From positions 1-58,247 of the forward strand of contig JAUIBW010000034.1 of assembly GCA_030427585.1 (NCBI GenBank): a stretch of DNA of 58,247 nucleotides. Reading direction: 5' to 3'. This DNA comes from Bacteroidia bacterium (lineage in GTDB: Bacteria > Bacteroidota > Bacteroidia > Flavobacteriales > Flavobacteriaceae). This document shows, in pieces, positions 47,152 through 56,074 of the stretch. How positions within the stretch are numbered: position 1 is the first letter of the stretch; the number at the start of each line of letters is the position of its first letter. Made by a program: the position numbers and the translations under genes. The notes beneath the pieces are model-generated. The model made no database searches, was not told the origin of the DNA, and was given only the letters and a program-made list of their open reading frames with translations.

Positions 47152-48189
47152 ATGAAAACATCAAATAGAACAATTGCAATATCGAAGAATAGTAGAAGTG
47201 CAAAAAAAGCGATGATAAATTTTTTACTTTTAAATGTAGCTATCCTTGTATTGGGAAGCTGTAAAAATGATGATAACGATATCATTATCGAAAGAATCAT
47301 AAATGGTATAGAACTACAAAAAGCGATTAAGGATAACCGTGAAGAAGCTATACAAACTTTTGTAATGAATGCTGAAACCGGAGGGTATATGTATGGTGAA
47401 GAAGGTACGCAACTACATTTTCTTCCAAACAGTTTTTTAGATCAAAATGGCGATCCGGTTAGCGGAAGCGTTACTATCGAATTAGTAGAAATCTATGACA
47501 AAGCCAAAATGCTACTCACCAAAATGCCAACCAATGGCAAACGTCCAAATGGTGATATTGAGGCTTTAAAATCTGCCGGAGAATTTTTTGTAAATGCAAA
47601 TCAGAATGGAAATCAATTACAACTTGCAAATGCGTTTGAAATTTTTTCACCAAACGAAGATTTTGATCCTGAAATGAGACTATTTAAAGCCCAAGAAGAT
47701 GGTTGTGGCAATGATGTAATAAACTGCGATGTTGTTTGGGAAGAAAATGAAGAAGGAAATATTGATCTTGGTCAGGGAGAAGGACCTAATGGAACAGGAG
47801 TAACAGGATATTCTGGTTTTATCAATAACTTTGGGTGGACTAATATCGATCGTTGGTATAATGACCCAAGGCCTAAAACTGTTATTTATGTTGACGTTCC
47901 TCAAGGGTATGACAACACAAATTGTAATGTATATGTGTCTTATGATGGTGAACCAACGGCATTAGCGTTATTAGATACTTATATTGAAGAAACCGAATTA
48001 TTCTCTGAACATTATGGGCAAATCCCTATCGGATTAGAAGTACATTTCATATTTGTATCTGTTCAGGATGGTGAGTATACATATGCGATCCAAGGCGCAA
48101 CAATAACTGAAGATCATGTAGAAGTAATTGGATCTACCTCTACAGGTACCGAAGCCGAATTAATAACACTAATAAATGGGTTGCCATAA
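47152..48189 (+). CDS. Lipoprotein of unknown function (ZU5-like region)
   Basis: The 345-residue product has a basic N-terminus (NSRSAKK) and a lipobox LGSC near residue 37. Its middle part (GTQLHFLPNSFLDQNGDPVSG, VTIELVEIYDKAKMLLTKMPT, LKSAGEFFVNANQNG) resembles the beta-sandwich in Bacteroidota surface proteins that starts with an FLPN/FxD-G-x-PV motif, similar to ZU5-like domains. The C-terminal half has no recognised family. An inner ATG (47212) would give a signal without positive charge, so the first ATG is kept. A strong terminator follows at 48250. Confidence 0.65.
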   Translation: MKTSNRTIAISKNSRSAKKAMINFLLLNVAILVLGSCKNDDNDIIIERIINGIELQKAIKDNREEAIQTFVMNAETGGYMYGEEGTQLHFLPNSFLDQNGDPVSGSVTIELVEIYDKAKMLLTKMPTNGKRPNGDIEALKSAGEFFVNANQNGNQLQLANAFEIFSPNEDFDPEMRLFKAQEDGCGNDVINCDVVWEENEEGNIDLGQGEGPNGTGVTGYSGFINNFGWTNIDRWYNDPRPKTVIYVDVPQGYDNTNCNVYVSYDGEPTALALLDTYIEETELFSEHYGQIPIGLEVHFIFVSVQDGEYTYAIQGATITEDHVEVIGSTSTGTEAELITLINGLP

Positions 48190-48198
48190 ATCAAAAAT

Positions 48199-48250
48199 TA
48201 TACTGAAATATGTAAATTAGTTAGCGGGGGTTACGGCACATTTCAGTATA
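48199..48250 (+). repeat. Inverted repeat enclosing a G-rich loop
   Basis: TATACTGAAAT (48199-48209) pairs perfectly with ATTTCAGTATA (48240-48250). The 30-base interior contains TTAGCGGGGGTTACGG. It abuts the terminator hairpin at 48250, so the 3' end of the lipoprotein mRNA could carry two stacked hairpins. Confidence 0.5.
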
Positions 48251-48282
48251 TATTCCGGGAGGTAACCTTCCGGAATATTTTT
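48250..48282 (+). terminator. Strong terminator after the lipoprotein gene
   Basis: ATATTCCGGGAGG pairs with CCTTCCGGAATAT (one G-U pair) around TAA, followed by a T-run. It separates the lipoprotein gene from the PKD/CHAT operon. Confidence 0.88.
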
Positions 48283-48338
48283 ATCAATATCTCTAATTTA
48301 ACTTTTTACTTATCTTTAGTAACTACTAATAACAAATC

Positions 48339-50336
48339 ATGAGGGGTTACATCATCTTATATTGTACAGTATTATTTCCATTGCTGTGTATTGGACAAAT
48401 AATACTAACTAACGATACCATTCCAAGAATTGCACCTATATCCTATGAAATTAATGGAAACCAAGTAGTTTATGGGGCAGAAATGCCACCCTTAAATCAA
48501 ATTGCCGGAGCTCCTAAAGCTTTTTATACCTACTATTGGGAATTTGGTGATGGTAATTATAGTTTTAAAGAAAAGCCTGTACATCGGTATGCTTCATCAG
48601 GAACATACGAAGCCAAACTTTGGGCAACTAACAATTATGATAATGGAAAACCACCTACAAGTAGGCCTAAATCTATAACTGTAAGTGATGCATCTGACGA
48701 GGCTTCTTTAGATACTAACTCTCCTTTTATTGAAGATGATAATTTAATTCTGAAACGAAATCGTGAGCCTATTCCTGATCAGGAAATGATATTAATAACA
48801 AGTTATAAGAATACGAACAACTATGTTTCTAATGGTAAATTATACTTGTTTTATAATGATAATCAATTTAAGAATGACAACTTTATTCTGGAGGACACCC
48901 GATTACATCATGGGGAAAAAATTATCTCACTACCTATTATTTCTGAAACACTCTCTCAAAACGATGACCATACATTACTAGCTTCTTCAACTCATAACGT
49001 GCTACAAAATAGAACATTATTTATTCAAGATACTACCAAAAGAAAAAACCTTCCGCTTACATTAGAAGAGTCCAAATCATTGTATCGCAATTATCAGGTA
49101 ATTGCATTTAATGATATGCAACCTGGTGAAGAACGAAACATTTTCAGGACACTAAAAACAACACCCGAAATGATCAAAGATACCAGTGCTATTGTTACAC
49201 TAAGAAGTATCTATGTTCCTGATGAAAATTTTGACAACCACACCGTGAAGGATACAGAAATGGAAATTGTTACTTCTCATGATCCCAATAAAATGTCTTC
49301 AAATGGTTGGTTAATGAACTATCGGTTAGTACGATTTAAACGCCTCAAATTTAAAGTGCGTTTTCAAAATAACGGAGAAGGCCCTGCCAATACCATAAAA
49401 CTAGCTGTAGACACTCCAGAAACGTTTGATAAATCTACATTAAAAATTGATGGCATGTATCCCGAATGCCCAATTTGCCCTAAAGAAAGGGAAGTTAATT
49501 ACAGCTGTCTCGATACTATTTTCAAAAAAGACAAGATCATTTTTCAATTTAATCGAATATATCTTCCCGGAAGCCAACAAAAGAATGTAACCGAAATAGA
49601 CTCGACCAAAGGATATGTAAAATATTCAATGAAATTTGGTAAAGACTTTCATAAAAAAAAGACTAAAAGTCGTACTGCTATATATTTTGATAAAAACGAA
49701 CCTATTATTACCAACTATGCAACTACTCGGTTTATGCCCGGTATTTCTATTGGTACAAAAGCAGGTTATATCATGGTCCCCGAATTAGATAACCAAAAAG
49801 AGTATTTTGTTGGAGCAACATTATCTCCTTTTAAATCCTACCGAGGGTATTATCAAGCAGAACTGATGGCATCTGCATCTTCTTATGACGAATTGCGAAA
49901 CTTTGAAACCACTTCTATAGATGTAAACGGTACCGAAAGCCTAATTCGATTCTCAGAAGCGAACACTTTTAATAACATTTCTATTTATGCCGTTCCCGGA
50001 TCATTTCGCTATAATTTCAATAACTTTTTTGCTATGGGAGCAGGAATCCAATTAAAAATGGATATCACAAGCAAAAATGATCAGGAAACCACGGGAGAAG
50101 GGTTTACTATTATTAGAAATAATGGGCCAACTCCCCCAGAAATTATTCGAAACATCGAACTTGATGTTGCAGAAACACAAGAAATCAAAGACGATTTTAC
50201 GAATATACAAACCGGTATTTTTGTTGGAATGAATTTTGGAACGGTACGAATAGGGCCAAGTATAGGAGTTAGATATGTTCATAATTTTGATCGCCCAAAC
50301 TCTCAAATTCAATTCTATGGAATTTGGAAGTTTTAG
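48339..50336 (+). CDS. PKD-domain protein with C-terminal outer-membrane barrel
   Basis: The 665-residue product has a signal peptide (about 1-19, ending CIGQ), a PKD domain (about 40-115: YYWEFGDGNYSFKEKPVHRY, GTYEAKLWATN), a middle region with VRFQNNGEGPANTIKLAVDTP, similar to the conserved repeat found before sorting signals in T9SS cargo, and a C-terminal half rich in alternating strands (GTKAGYIMVPELDNQKEYFV, GIFVGMNFGTVRIGPSIGVR) ending FYGIWKF. The final aromatic suggests an outer-membrane barrel. It overlaps the CHAT gene start by 20 bases, so the two products are probably made together. Confidence 0.75.
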   Translation: MRGYIILYCTVLFPLLCIGQIILTNDTIPRIAPISYEINGNQVVYGAEMPPLNQIAGAPKAFYTYYWEFGDGNYSFKEKPVHRYASSGTYEAKLWATNNYDNGKPPTSRPKSITVSDASDEASLDTNSPFIEDDNLILKRNREPIPDQEMILITSYKNTNNYVSNGKLYLFYNDNQFKNDNFILEDTRLHHGEKIISLPIISETLSQNDDHTLLASSTHNVLQNRTLFIQDTTKRKNLPLTLEESKSLYRNYQVIAFNDMQPGEERNIFRTLKTTPEMIKDTSAIVTLRSIYVPDENFDNHTVKDTEMEIVTSHDPNKMSSNGWLMNYRLVRFKRLKFKVRFQNNGEGPANTIKLAVDTPETFDKSTLKIDGMYPECPICPKEREVNYSCLDTIFKKDKIIFQFNRIYLPGSQQKNVTEIDSTKGYVKYSMKFGKDFHKKKTKSRTAIYFDKNEPIITNYATTRFMPGISIGTKAGYIMVPELDNQKEYFVGATLSPFKSYRGYYQAELMASASSYDELRNFETTSIDVNGTESLIRFSEANTFNNISIYAVPGSFRYNFNNFFAMGAGIQLKMDITSKNDQETTGEGFTIIRNNGPTPPEIIRNIELDVAETQEIKDDFTNIQTGIFVGMNFGTVRIGPSIGVRYVHNFDRPNSQIQFYGIWKF

Positions 50337-52923
50337 AATATTATTATGTATCATTACTCTTTGGTTTGGAAATCTAATAATACAGGCTCAGCAAACAACA
50401 AAAACCTCTGCGTTTTTATATGATCAGTTAGATCATTTTATACAAAAGCCATCGAATTCTGAAGCACTACGGCTAAGTAAAATGATTGCTCACAAAAAAG
50501 ATCAGCTTTATACAAAAGCAGATCAGTTAGCTTGGGTAATCGTAAACTGCAATTTGGGGTATTACCTCAATCAATTCAATCAAAAACCGACAGCTATTTT
50601 ATATTACGAAACGGCCTGGAAAACCTATTATGAAAATGGGTTAATCGACTATGATATTATTGAAAATTGCCTGCAACCACTTGGTAATATCTATACAGAA
50701 GTTGGAGACTTACCTAAAGCTGAAACCACTATAAAAAACTACTTATATCTGGCCGAACAATCTAAAGACACTTCAAAAATTATCTCGGGGATTACTAATC
50801 TTTCTATCGTATACAACAATCAAGGAAATCACCTAGAAGCTCTCGAAATACTCAAAAAAGGACTAAATATACATCCAAATAGCATCAATTTACTAACAAA
50901 TACAGCCACAAACTACCTGGATTCTGGTGATTACGAGAAAGCAAAGGTTTATGCAAACAAAGTAATTACCATTGATAGTAATCAAATAAATGCTTATCAA
51001 ATTCTTGCTGCTACTGCTTTAGAAAAGAAAGAATTAAAAAAAGCTCAGGATTATATTACACAGGCCAGGTTTCAATTGTTAAAAAATAAAAACACATCGG
51101 CAAGAGCTATTGTCAAATGGCAATTAGCATATATTGATGTTTTATTATCCAAATCAGAATTTGAAGAAATTCAAAAAAACCTGAAAGAAATATATACCTC
51201 TCTCCTACCGGGATATTCGATAAATGCTGATTTACCATCTAAAGAGCATCTTATTGCAGATAGGCTTCTGTTAAAAGCTTTAGATATTCATGCCTATACT
51301 TATCAACAAACCAAAAGACCTCTTTTAGCGATAGCAGCCTTTGATTTAGCTTTTGATGTAAACTCAAAACTAAATATTATTTATCCACTTCAAGATACTC
51401 AGGTCATTCAACATAGCCAAAACAGGAACAGAACAGAAGCTTATATTGATCTTCTTTTTACTATTCACCAAACCAAAAAAGATGAAAAATACAGTATGCA
51501 GGCATTTCGGGCAGCCGAGTATTCTAAATCTCCTTTTGTAAATAAAGCACTGATATCCAAAAAAGTACTATCTCAATACAAAAATGATTCTTTGGTTTCA
51601 AATAAAAATCGACTTAATGCAGCATTAACATGGTATGAGACTCTAATTTTAAAAGAAAAATTAAAAGGTAAAGGTGCTCGTATTTCCCAAATTCAAAAAT
51701 GGACTATAGCTCATGACACTACATCTATTGCCCTTAAAGAAACCCTCAAAAAACTTCGTCATACATATCCCAAACTACTTCAACATCAGAACAATATTTC
51801 TATTCCTGCTCTTCAGAAAAAATTAAAAAAAGATCATACCACTTTGATTGAGTATTTTTATGGAAATCGAAACATATATCAATTTATAATCACTCAAGAT
51901 TCTTTTGAAATCAAAAAAATAGAAAATCCTCAATATTTTAAAAGCACTATCAAAAAATACATTCATTATTTCGATAATGCTTCAATAATCACTAGTGACA
52001 TTCCTGAGTTTACAAAAAATGCTGCTGAACTTTATAACGTATTAAAAATTCCCAGAAAATCTAAAAAATTACTAATTATCCCCGATGGTCTGCTCTATTT
52101 TATTCCTTTTGAGACCTTATTATTAAAAAAGACAAATTCAATAAATTTTAGTAAAATGTCTTTTTTAATACGATCTGCTGAAATAAGCTATGAAATCTCG
52201 GCTGGTAAATATTTGAGATCCAATCCTAAAAAGCTTCAGAAAAAAACCGTTCTGGGTGTGTTCCCTGTTTTTGAAAATACAGAGAAAGAACTTTCATTTT
52301 CTAAAAACGAAAGCAAATCTATACAGTACTATTTTAATGGGGATTTTATAGAAAACGAACAAGCAACTTATCAACGTTTTATTAAATTAGCAAAAGAACA
52401 TGATATTATTCATTTGTCTACACATGCTGAATCAGGAAACTTCTCCAGACCGGCTTCTATACAATTTAGGGATCAAGATATCCTGGTTAATCAACTATAT
52501 GGAACACAACTTAATGCAAACCTGGTAGTACTAAGTGCTTGTGAAACCGGTGTTGGGAAGTTAGCAAAAGGAGAAGGCCCTATTAGCATTGGCAGAGGTT
52601 TTCATTATGCGGGAGTAGAAAACATACTTCTTTCATTATGGAAAGTAAACGATAAAACTACTGCTACAGTAATGAAAAACTTTTATCAAAACCTTAATCA
52701 TTCTATTCCTAAGGCAACAGCCATTCATCGTGCCAAACTAGACTATCTGGATATGGAAAACATTTCTAATATTAAGAAATCACCTTATTATTGGGCAGCA
52801 TTTGTATATTATGGTGAGATCAAACATTCTTATTCTTTAAGCTATTTTTGGTATAAAATAGGTATTGTTTTATTTATTTTAATTATACTACTTTTACCCA
52901 GGTTTTTTCAAAATAAAACATGA
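50317..52923 (+). CDS. Secreted TPR-CHAT protease with C-terminal membrane anchor
   Basis: The 868-residue product starts with a signal peptide (MEFGSFRILLCIITLWFGNL, ending IQAQ), has TPR repeats over about 60-370 (ILYYETAWKTYYENG, SGITNLSIVYNNQGNHLEAL, YLDSGDYEKAKVYANKVITI), a linker, and a CHAT (caspase-like) domain from about 580 to 845. The catalytic dyad is present: H703 in IIHLSTHAESG and C742 in VVLSACETGVG. A single span (YKIGIVLFILIILLLPRFF) ends the protein. The signal peptide and C-terminal anchor put the protease in the periplasm, unlike the cytoplasmic CHAT of type III-E CRISPR. The ATG at 50317 directly precedes the signal peptide. It shares ATGA with the next gene. Confidence 0.85.
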   Translation: MEFGSFRILLCIITLWFGNLIIQAQQTTKTSAFLYDQLDHFIQKPSNSEALRLSKMIAHKKDQLYTKADQLAWVIVNCNLGYYLNQFNQKPTAILYYETAWKTYYENGLIDYDIIENCLQPLGNIYTEVGDLPKAETTIKNYLYLAEQSKDTSKIISGITNLSIVYNNQGNHLEALEILKKGLNIHPNSINLLTNTATNYLDSGDYEKAKVYANKVITIDSNQINAYQILAATALEKKELKKAQDYITQARFQLLKNKNTSARAIVKWQLAYIDVLLSKSEFEEIQKNLKEIYTSLLPGYSINADLPSKEHLIADRLLLKALDIHAYTYQQTKRPLLAIAAFDLAFDVNSKLNIIYPLQDTQVIQHSQNRNRTEAYIDLLFTIHQTKKDEKYSMQAFRAAEYSKSPFVNKALISKKVLSQYKNDSLVSNKNRLNAALTWYETLILKEKLKGKGARISQIQKWTIAHDTTSIALKETLKKLRHTYPKLLQHQNNISIPALQKKLKKDHTTLIEYFYGNRNIYQFIITQDSFEIKKIENPQYFKSTIKKYIHYFDNASIITSDIPEFTKNAAELYNVLKIPRKSKKLLIIPDGLLYFIPFETLLLKKTNSINFSKMSFLIRSAEISYEISAGKYLRSNPKKLQKKTVLGVFPVFENTEKELSFSKNESKSIQYYFNGDFIENEQATYQRFIKLAKEHDIIHLSTHAESGNFSRPASIQFRDQDILVNQLYGTQLNANLVVLSACETGVGKLAKGEGPISIGRGFHYAGVENILLSLWKVNDKTTATVMKNFYQNLNHSIPKATAIHRAKLDYLDMENISNIKKSPYYWAAFVYYGEIKHSYSLSYFWYKIGIVLFILIILLLPRFFQNKT

Positions 52924-53357
52924 GTACACTTCGAAAATTTTTAACCCAAAAGGAATATCACAGAATCAAATTAGTTTTTACAAAAACAAATCATTTTGAA
53001 GTTACAGCAATATTAAATGACGTCGAGGGTAATTTTATAGTTGATACAGGTGCTTCTAACTCCTGTGTAGGGTTCGAAGCTGTCGAAAAGTTTTCTCTTT
53101 TTGCTCAGGATAGTGATGTAAAAGCTGCCGGAGCGGGTGCTACCGATATGCTAACACAACTTTCACAAAAAAACACTATACAAATCGGAAACTGGTCGAG
53201 AAAAAGAATATCTCTTGTTTTATTTGATCTTAATCATGTAAATGCAGCGCTAATAGCACATCATGCAGAACCTGTAGATGGTATTATTGGAGCTGATATC
53301 CTTAAAAGAGGAAAAGCAATTATTGACTACGAAAAAAAATGCATGTATTTGAAATAA
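52920..53357 (+). CDS. Retropepsin-like aspartic protease
   Basis: The 145-residue product has the retropepsin active-site motif VDTGASNSCV (D42-T-G-A-S46) and the later DGIIGADILKRGKAIIDY, equivalent to the hydrophobic ILG-D flap-core motif. As with other single-domain retropepsins it would work as a dimer. It has no signal peptide or span, so it is predicted cytoplasmic. It is coupled to the CHAT gene by a four-base overlap, so both are made from one mRNA. Single-domain DUF/AroM-like retropepsins occur in many bacteria with unknown substrates. Confidence 0.82.
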   Translation: MSTLRKFLTQKEYHRIKLVFTKTNHFEVTAILNDVEGNFIVDTGASNSCVGFEAVEKFSLFAQDSDVKAAGAGATDMLTQLSQKNTIQIGNWSRKRISLVLFDLNHVNAALIAHHAEPVDGIIGADILKRGKAIIDYEKKCMYLK

Positions 53358-53535
53358 GTTTAATTATCTACTATACCATGTAATAGATATGTTAAAAAAA
53401 CAGTTTAAAAAGTAAGATTTGTTAATATTTTTTAACTAAATTTAAGTTCTAAACATTAATAATAATTCATTTTTAATAAATGGTTCGGATTCTACCATTA
53501 TACAAATGTTTCCGTCAGTAATTATTACATCCAAC

Positions 53536-53564
53536 ATCTTAGTATACAAAACGTATACTAAGAT
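53536..53564. repeat. Perfect 12-base inverted repeat
   Basis: ATCTTAGTATAC pairs perfectly with GTATACTAAGAT around AAAAC. No T-run follows, so it is not a classic terminator. It lies in the gap 53358-53845, which is otherwise AT-rich; a weak -7-like TTTCTTTG stands near 53761-53769, 75 bases before the formyltransferase gene. Confidence 0.5.
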
Positions 53565-53845
53565 ATTCTAAATTACAAAGTACGCTCATTAATTATCTAA
53601 TTACCCCTGAATAAACTTTTGATAAAGAAGTTTATACCAAAACATTATGAGCTACTCCTATTTATTGTTTATTTAAAGTAAACATTCCCAAGCTGATTTT
53701 CAGCTAACGCATTTGTCAAAATCAAGTAGTTATACGTATTGACTAGTTTTTAACTTTCTGTTTTCTTTGAAAAGGAATAGCAGCCAAAAAACAACTATTG
53801 TCATTTACAAAGCATCAAAGGTTAAACGGTTTGAATTTGATAGAC

Positions 53846-54811
53846 ATGAACATTATACTTATAGGAAATTTCCCCACTGGTATTACGCTATATCAGTATT
53901 TATTACAAAACAAATTACTACAAGCAGTATGTGTTGAAAAAATTGTGCTTCAGCAGTCGACTCCTAATTATTTAAAATTAATAGAACAGGAAGGAGTTGA
54001 AACCTTTGTTGTTCATGACAATACTATCTCAACTCAATTTAAAGATTGGTTGTTAGAAAAATCGCCAGACTTAGTTTTGGTTTGTGGCTTGTCTTTAAAA
54101 ATACCAAAAAGTGTACTCCCTATTCCAACATATGGGTTTTTAAATATTCATTTCGGAAAACTTCCTGAAAATCGAGGGCCAGACCCTTTATTTTGGTCTA
54201 TTGTTAAGGGTGAAAGACAGACGGCTATCACCATACATCAAATGGATGAATATTGGGACAGCGGCAAAATTCTTTTGGAAGAGCCAGTTCCTATAATACC
54301 TGGTGAAACTCTGGGCATGTTAAATTCTAAAATGAGTTTTATGCTGGAAAAAGTAGCTAACAAATTCTTGTCCTTAGTTCAAAACCCAAAACATTTCAAA
54401 GCTCAATCTCTAGAAAAGGTTAAAGTATATAAACGTCCCAATTATACAGAAACAAATATAAATTGGGAGGAACAGACAGCAGATGAAATCGAAAACCTTG
54501 TGAATGCCTGTAATCCAAAATATGGTGGAGCTACTACATACTACCAAGGTGCTCTTATAAAAATACTGGAAGTGTCTCCAGTAGATACTCAGGTTCCTTT
54601 ATTGGGAAAAACATGTGGAGAAATCGTTCATGCACATCCACAAGAAGGCTTATATGTGTGCTGTAAATATGGAAAATTAATCAAATTAAACATTATAAAT
54701 TCTGATGCCGGAATATTGACTGGGACTAAGTATGTTCATCTTGGTGTACGACAAGGACACCGACTTACAACTTCGTTGCACCCTGTAACCAAAGCACAAA
54801 TTCATGTATAA
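53846..54811 (+). CDS. Formyltransferase-family protein (Fmt-like, two domains)
   Basis: The 321-residue product has a Formyl_trans_N Rossmann-like domain with the catalytic triad N100, H102 and D138 (FLNIHFGKLPENRGPDPLFW and MDEYWDSGKILLEE) and a Formyl_trans_C domain after about 205. This layout matches methionyl-tRNA formyltransferase, but the sequence diverges (LPENRGPDP where Fmt has LPxxRGxxP) and the gene is in a specialised cluster, so it more likely formylates an amino-sugar or other small amine, as sugar N-formyltransferases do. The ATG at 53846 is preferred to a TTG 16 codons upstream. Confidence 0.8.
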   Translation: MNIILIGNFPTGITLYQYLLQNKLLQAVCVEKIVLQQSTPNYLKLIEQEGVETFVVHDNTISTQFKDWLLEKSPDLVLVCGLSLKIPKSVLPIPTYGFLNIHFGKLPENRGPDPLFWSIVKGERQTAITIHQMDEYWDSGKILLEEPVPIIPGETLGMLNSKMSFMLEKVANKFLSLVQNPKHFKAQSLEKVKVYKRPNYTETNINWEEQTADEIENLVNACNPKYGGATTYYQGALIKILEVSPVDTQVPLLGKTCGEIVHAHPQEGLYVCCKYGKLIKLNIINSDAGILTGTKYVHLGVRQGHRLTTSLHPVTKAQIHV

Positions 54812-54856
54812 AAACTTAAACCATTTATTAAAAATAAACTTTAAAACCAATACATT

Positions 54857-55411
54857 ATGGAAGGAATGATAGGAGAAATACGAATGTTTGCCGGTAATTT
54901 TGCACCAAGAACCTGGGCTTTTTGTGAAGGGCAACTGTTGCCAATCTCCCAAAATACAGCTTTATTTTCAATTTTAGGAACCATTTATGGAGGTGATGGT
55001 AGAACTACTTTTGCATTACCGGATCTTAGGGGGCGTGTACCTATAGGACCTGGCACAGGACCTGGTTTACCTTCATATCGAGAAGGTCAAAGAGGAGGGA
55101 CTCCAACTAATATTCTAAATGTTACGCAACTACCCTCTCACAATCATATTGGAGCAGTAAAAGTAAGTTCTGGTGATGCCACCCAAAGTGTAGCTACCAA
55201 TGGAGCATCGATAGCTACCCCCGGGACAGATTCAGGAAGATCTTTTATAGCTACAGATGGTTTTAATACCGCATCTCCAGATGTTACCTTGAGTACAAAT
55301 TCTGTAATCACAGGTAATACAGGAGGGAATCAATCTGTAAACAACATGCAACCTTTTTTATCGGTATACTATATTATTTGTCTTCAGGGAGTTTTCCCAT
55401 CAAGAAACTAG
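54857..55411 (+). CDS. Phage tail-collar-domain protein (MdpB-like), copy 1
   Basis: The 184-residue product begins GEIRMFAGNFAPRTWAFCEG, then GQLLPISQNTALFSILGT and YGGDGRTTFALPDLRGRVPI, the tail-collar (microcystin-dependent protein, MdpB) signature. A LPSHNHIGAV motif and a Ser/Thr/Ala-rich region follow, and the protein ends VYYIICLQGVFPSRN. It has no signal peptide. Such proteins occur outside prophages in many bacteria, where their role is unknown. It is paired with a close homologue 56 bases downstream. Confidence 0.88.
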   Translation: MEGMIGEIRMFAGNFAPRTWAFCEGQLLPISQNTALFSILGTIYGGDGRTTFALPDLRGRVPIGPGTGPGLPSYREGQRGGTPTNILNVTQLPSHNHIGAVKVSSGDATQSVATNGASIATPGTDSGRSFIATDGFNTASPDVTLSTNSVITGNTGGNQSVNNMQPFLSVYYIICLQGVFPSRN

Positions 55412-55467
55412 TGACCATATATTTAATTATGAAAATCGTAATAATATTAATTTAAATTCAACATTTT

Positions 55468-56022
55468 ATGGAACCAACACTAGGAGAAATACGAATGTTT
55501 GCCGGTAATTTTGCACCTAGATCTTGGGCACTTTGCGAAGGACAATTATTACCTATTAATACCAACCAGGCTTTATTTTCTATTTTAGGAACTACGTATG
55601 GTGGTGATGGCAGAACCAATTTTGCATTACCAGACCTTAGAGGTCGTGCCTCTATTAATCCAGGTACGGGACCCGGTTTACCTACATATAAATTAGGCCA
55701 AAGAGAAGGAACTGTTATTAATGTTCTAAATATTACACAAATTCCTGCTCATAACCATACTGGTGCAGCAAGAGTAAGTTCTGCCAACGCAACGCAAAGT
55801 GTGGCTACCAACGGATCATCAATAGCCACTCCGGTAACAAAGTCAGGAAGGTCATCAAACACTACATATGGGTTTAATATGGCAACACCAGATATAACTT
55901 TAAATGAAAATTCTGTCACAACTGCAAACACCGGAGGGAATAAAGCTATAAACAACATACAACCCTTTTTATCAATATACTATATCATTTGTACACAAGG
56001 GCTTTTTCCTTCTCGAAATTAA
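55468..56022 (+). CDS. Phage tail-collar-domain protein (MdpB-like), copy 2
   Basis: Also 184 residues, and clearly paralogous to copy 1 along its whole length: GEIRMFAGNFAPRSWALCEG, YGGDGRTNFALPDLRGRASI, IPAHNHTGAARVSS and IYYIICTQGLFPSRN. Same length and collinear blocks point to a tandem duplication that has since diverged. The Ser/Thr-rich region differs most. A hairpin at 56026 follows. Confidence 0.88.
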   Translation: MEPTLGEIRMFAGNFAPRSWALCEGQLLPINTNQALFSILGTTYGGDGRTNFALPDLRGRASINPGTGPGLPTYKLGQREGTVINVLNITQIPAHNHTGAARVSSANATQSVATNGSSIATPVTKSGRSSNTTYGFNMATPDITLNENSVTTANTGGNKAINNIQPFLSIYYIICTQGLFPSRN

Positions 56023-56025
56023 ACA

Positions 56026-56062
56026 AAGTGCGAAAAGGTCTTAAAAAAACCTTTTCGCGCTT
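56026..56062 (+). repeat. Hairpin between tail-collar copy 2 and the methyltransferase
   Basis: AAGTGCGAAAAGGT pairs with ACCTTTTCGCGCTT (one G-U pair) around CTTAAAAAA. No T-run follows on either strand, so it may stabilise or process the mRNA rather than end it. Confidence 0.55.
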
Positions 56063-56074
56063 ACCCATATAATC

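Noticed and set aside
50317..52923. Type III-E CRISPR-linked CHAT protease (craspase)
   Set aside because: The protein has a signal peptide and a C-terminal membrane anchor, and no Cas gene or CRISPR array is present.
52920..53357. Retroelement remnant because of the retropepsin
   Set aside because: There is no reverse transcriptase or integrase, the gene is intact and it is coupled to CHAT. Single-domain retropepsins are normal bacterial genes.
54857..56022. Prophage or tailocin because of phage tail-collar domains
   Set aside because: No capsid, portal, terminase, baseplate, lysis or integrase gene is visible, and MdpB-like collar proteins are common outside phages.
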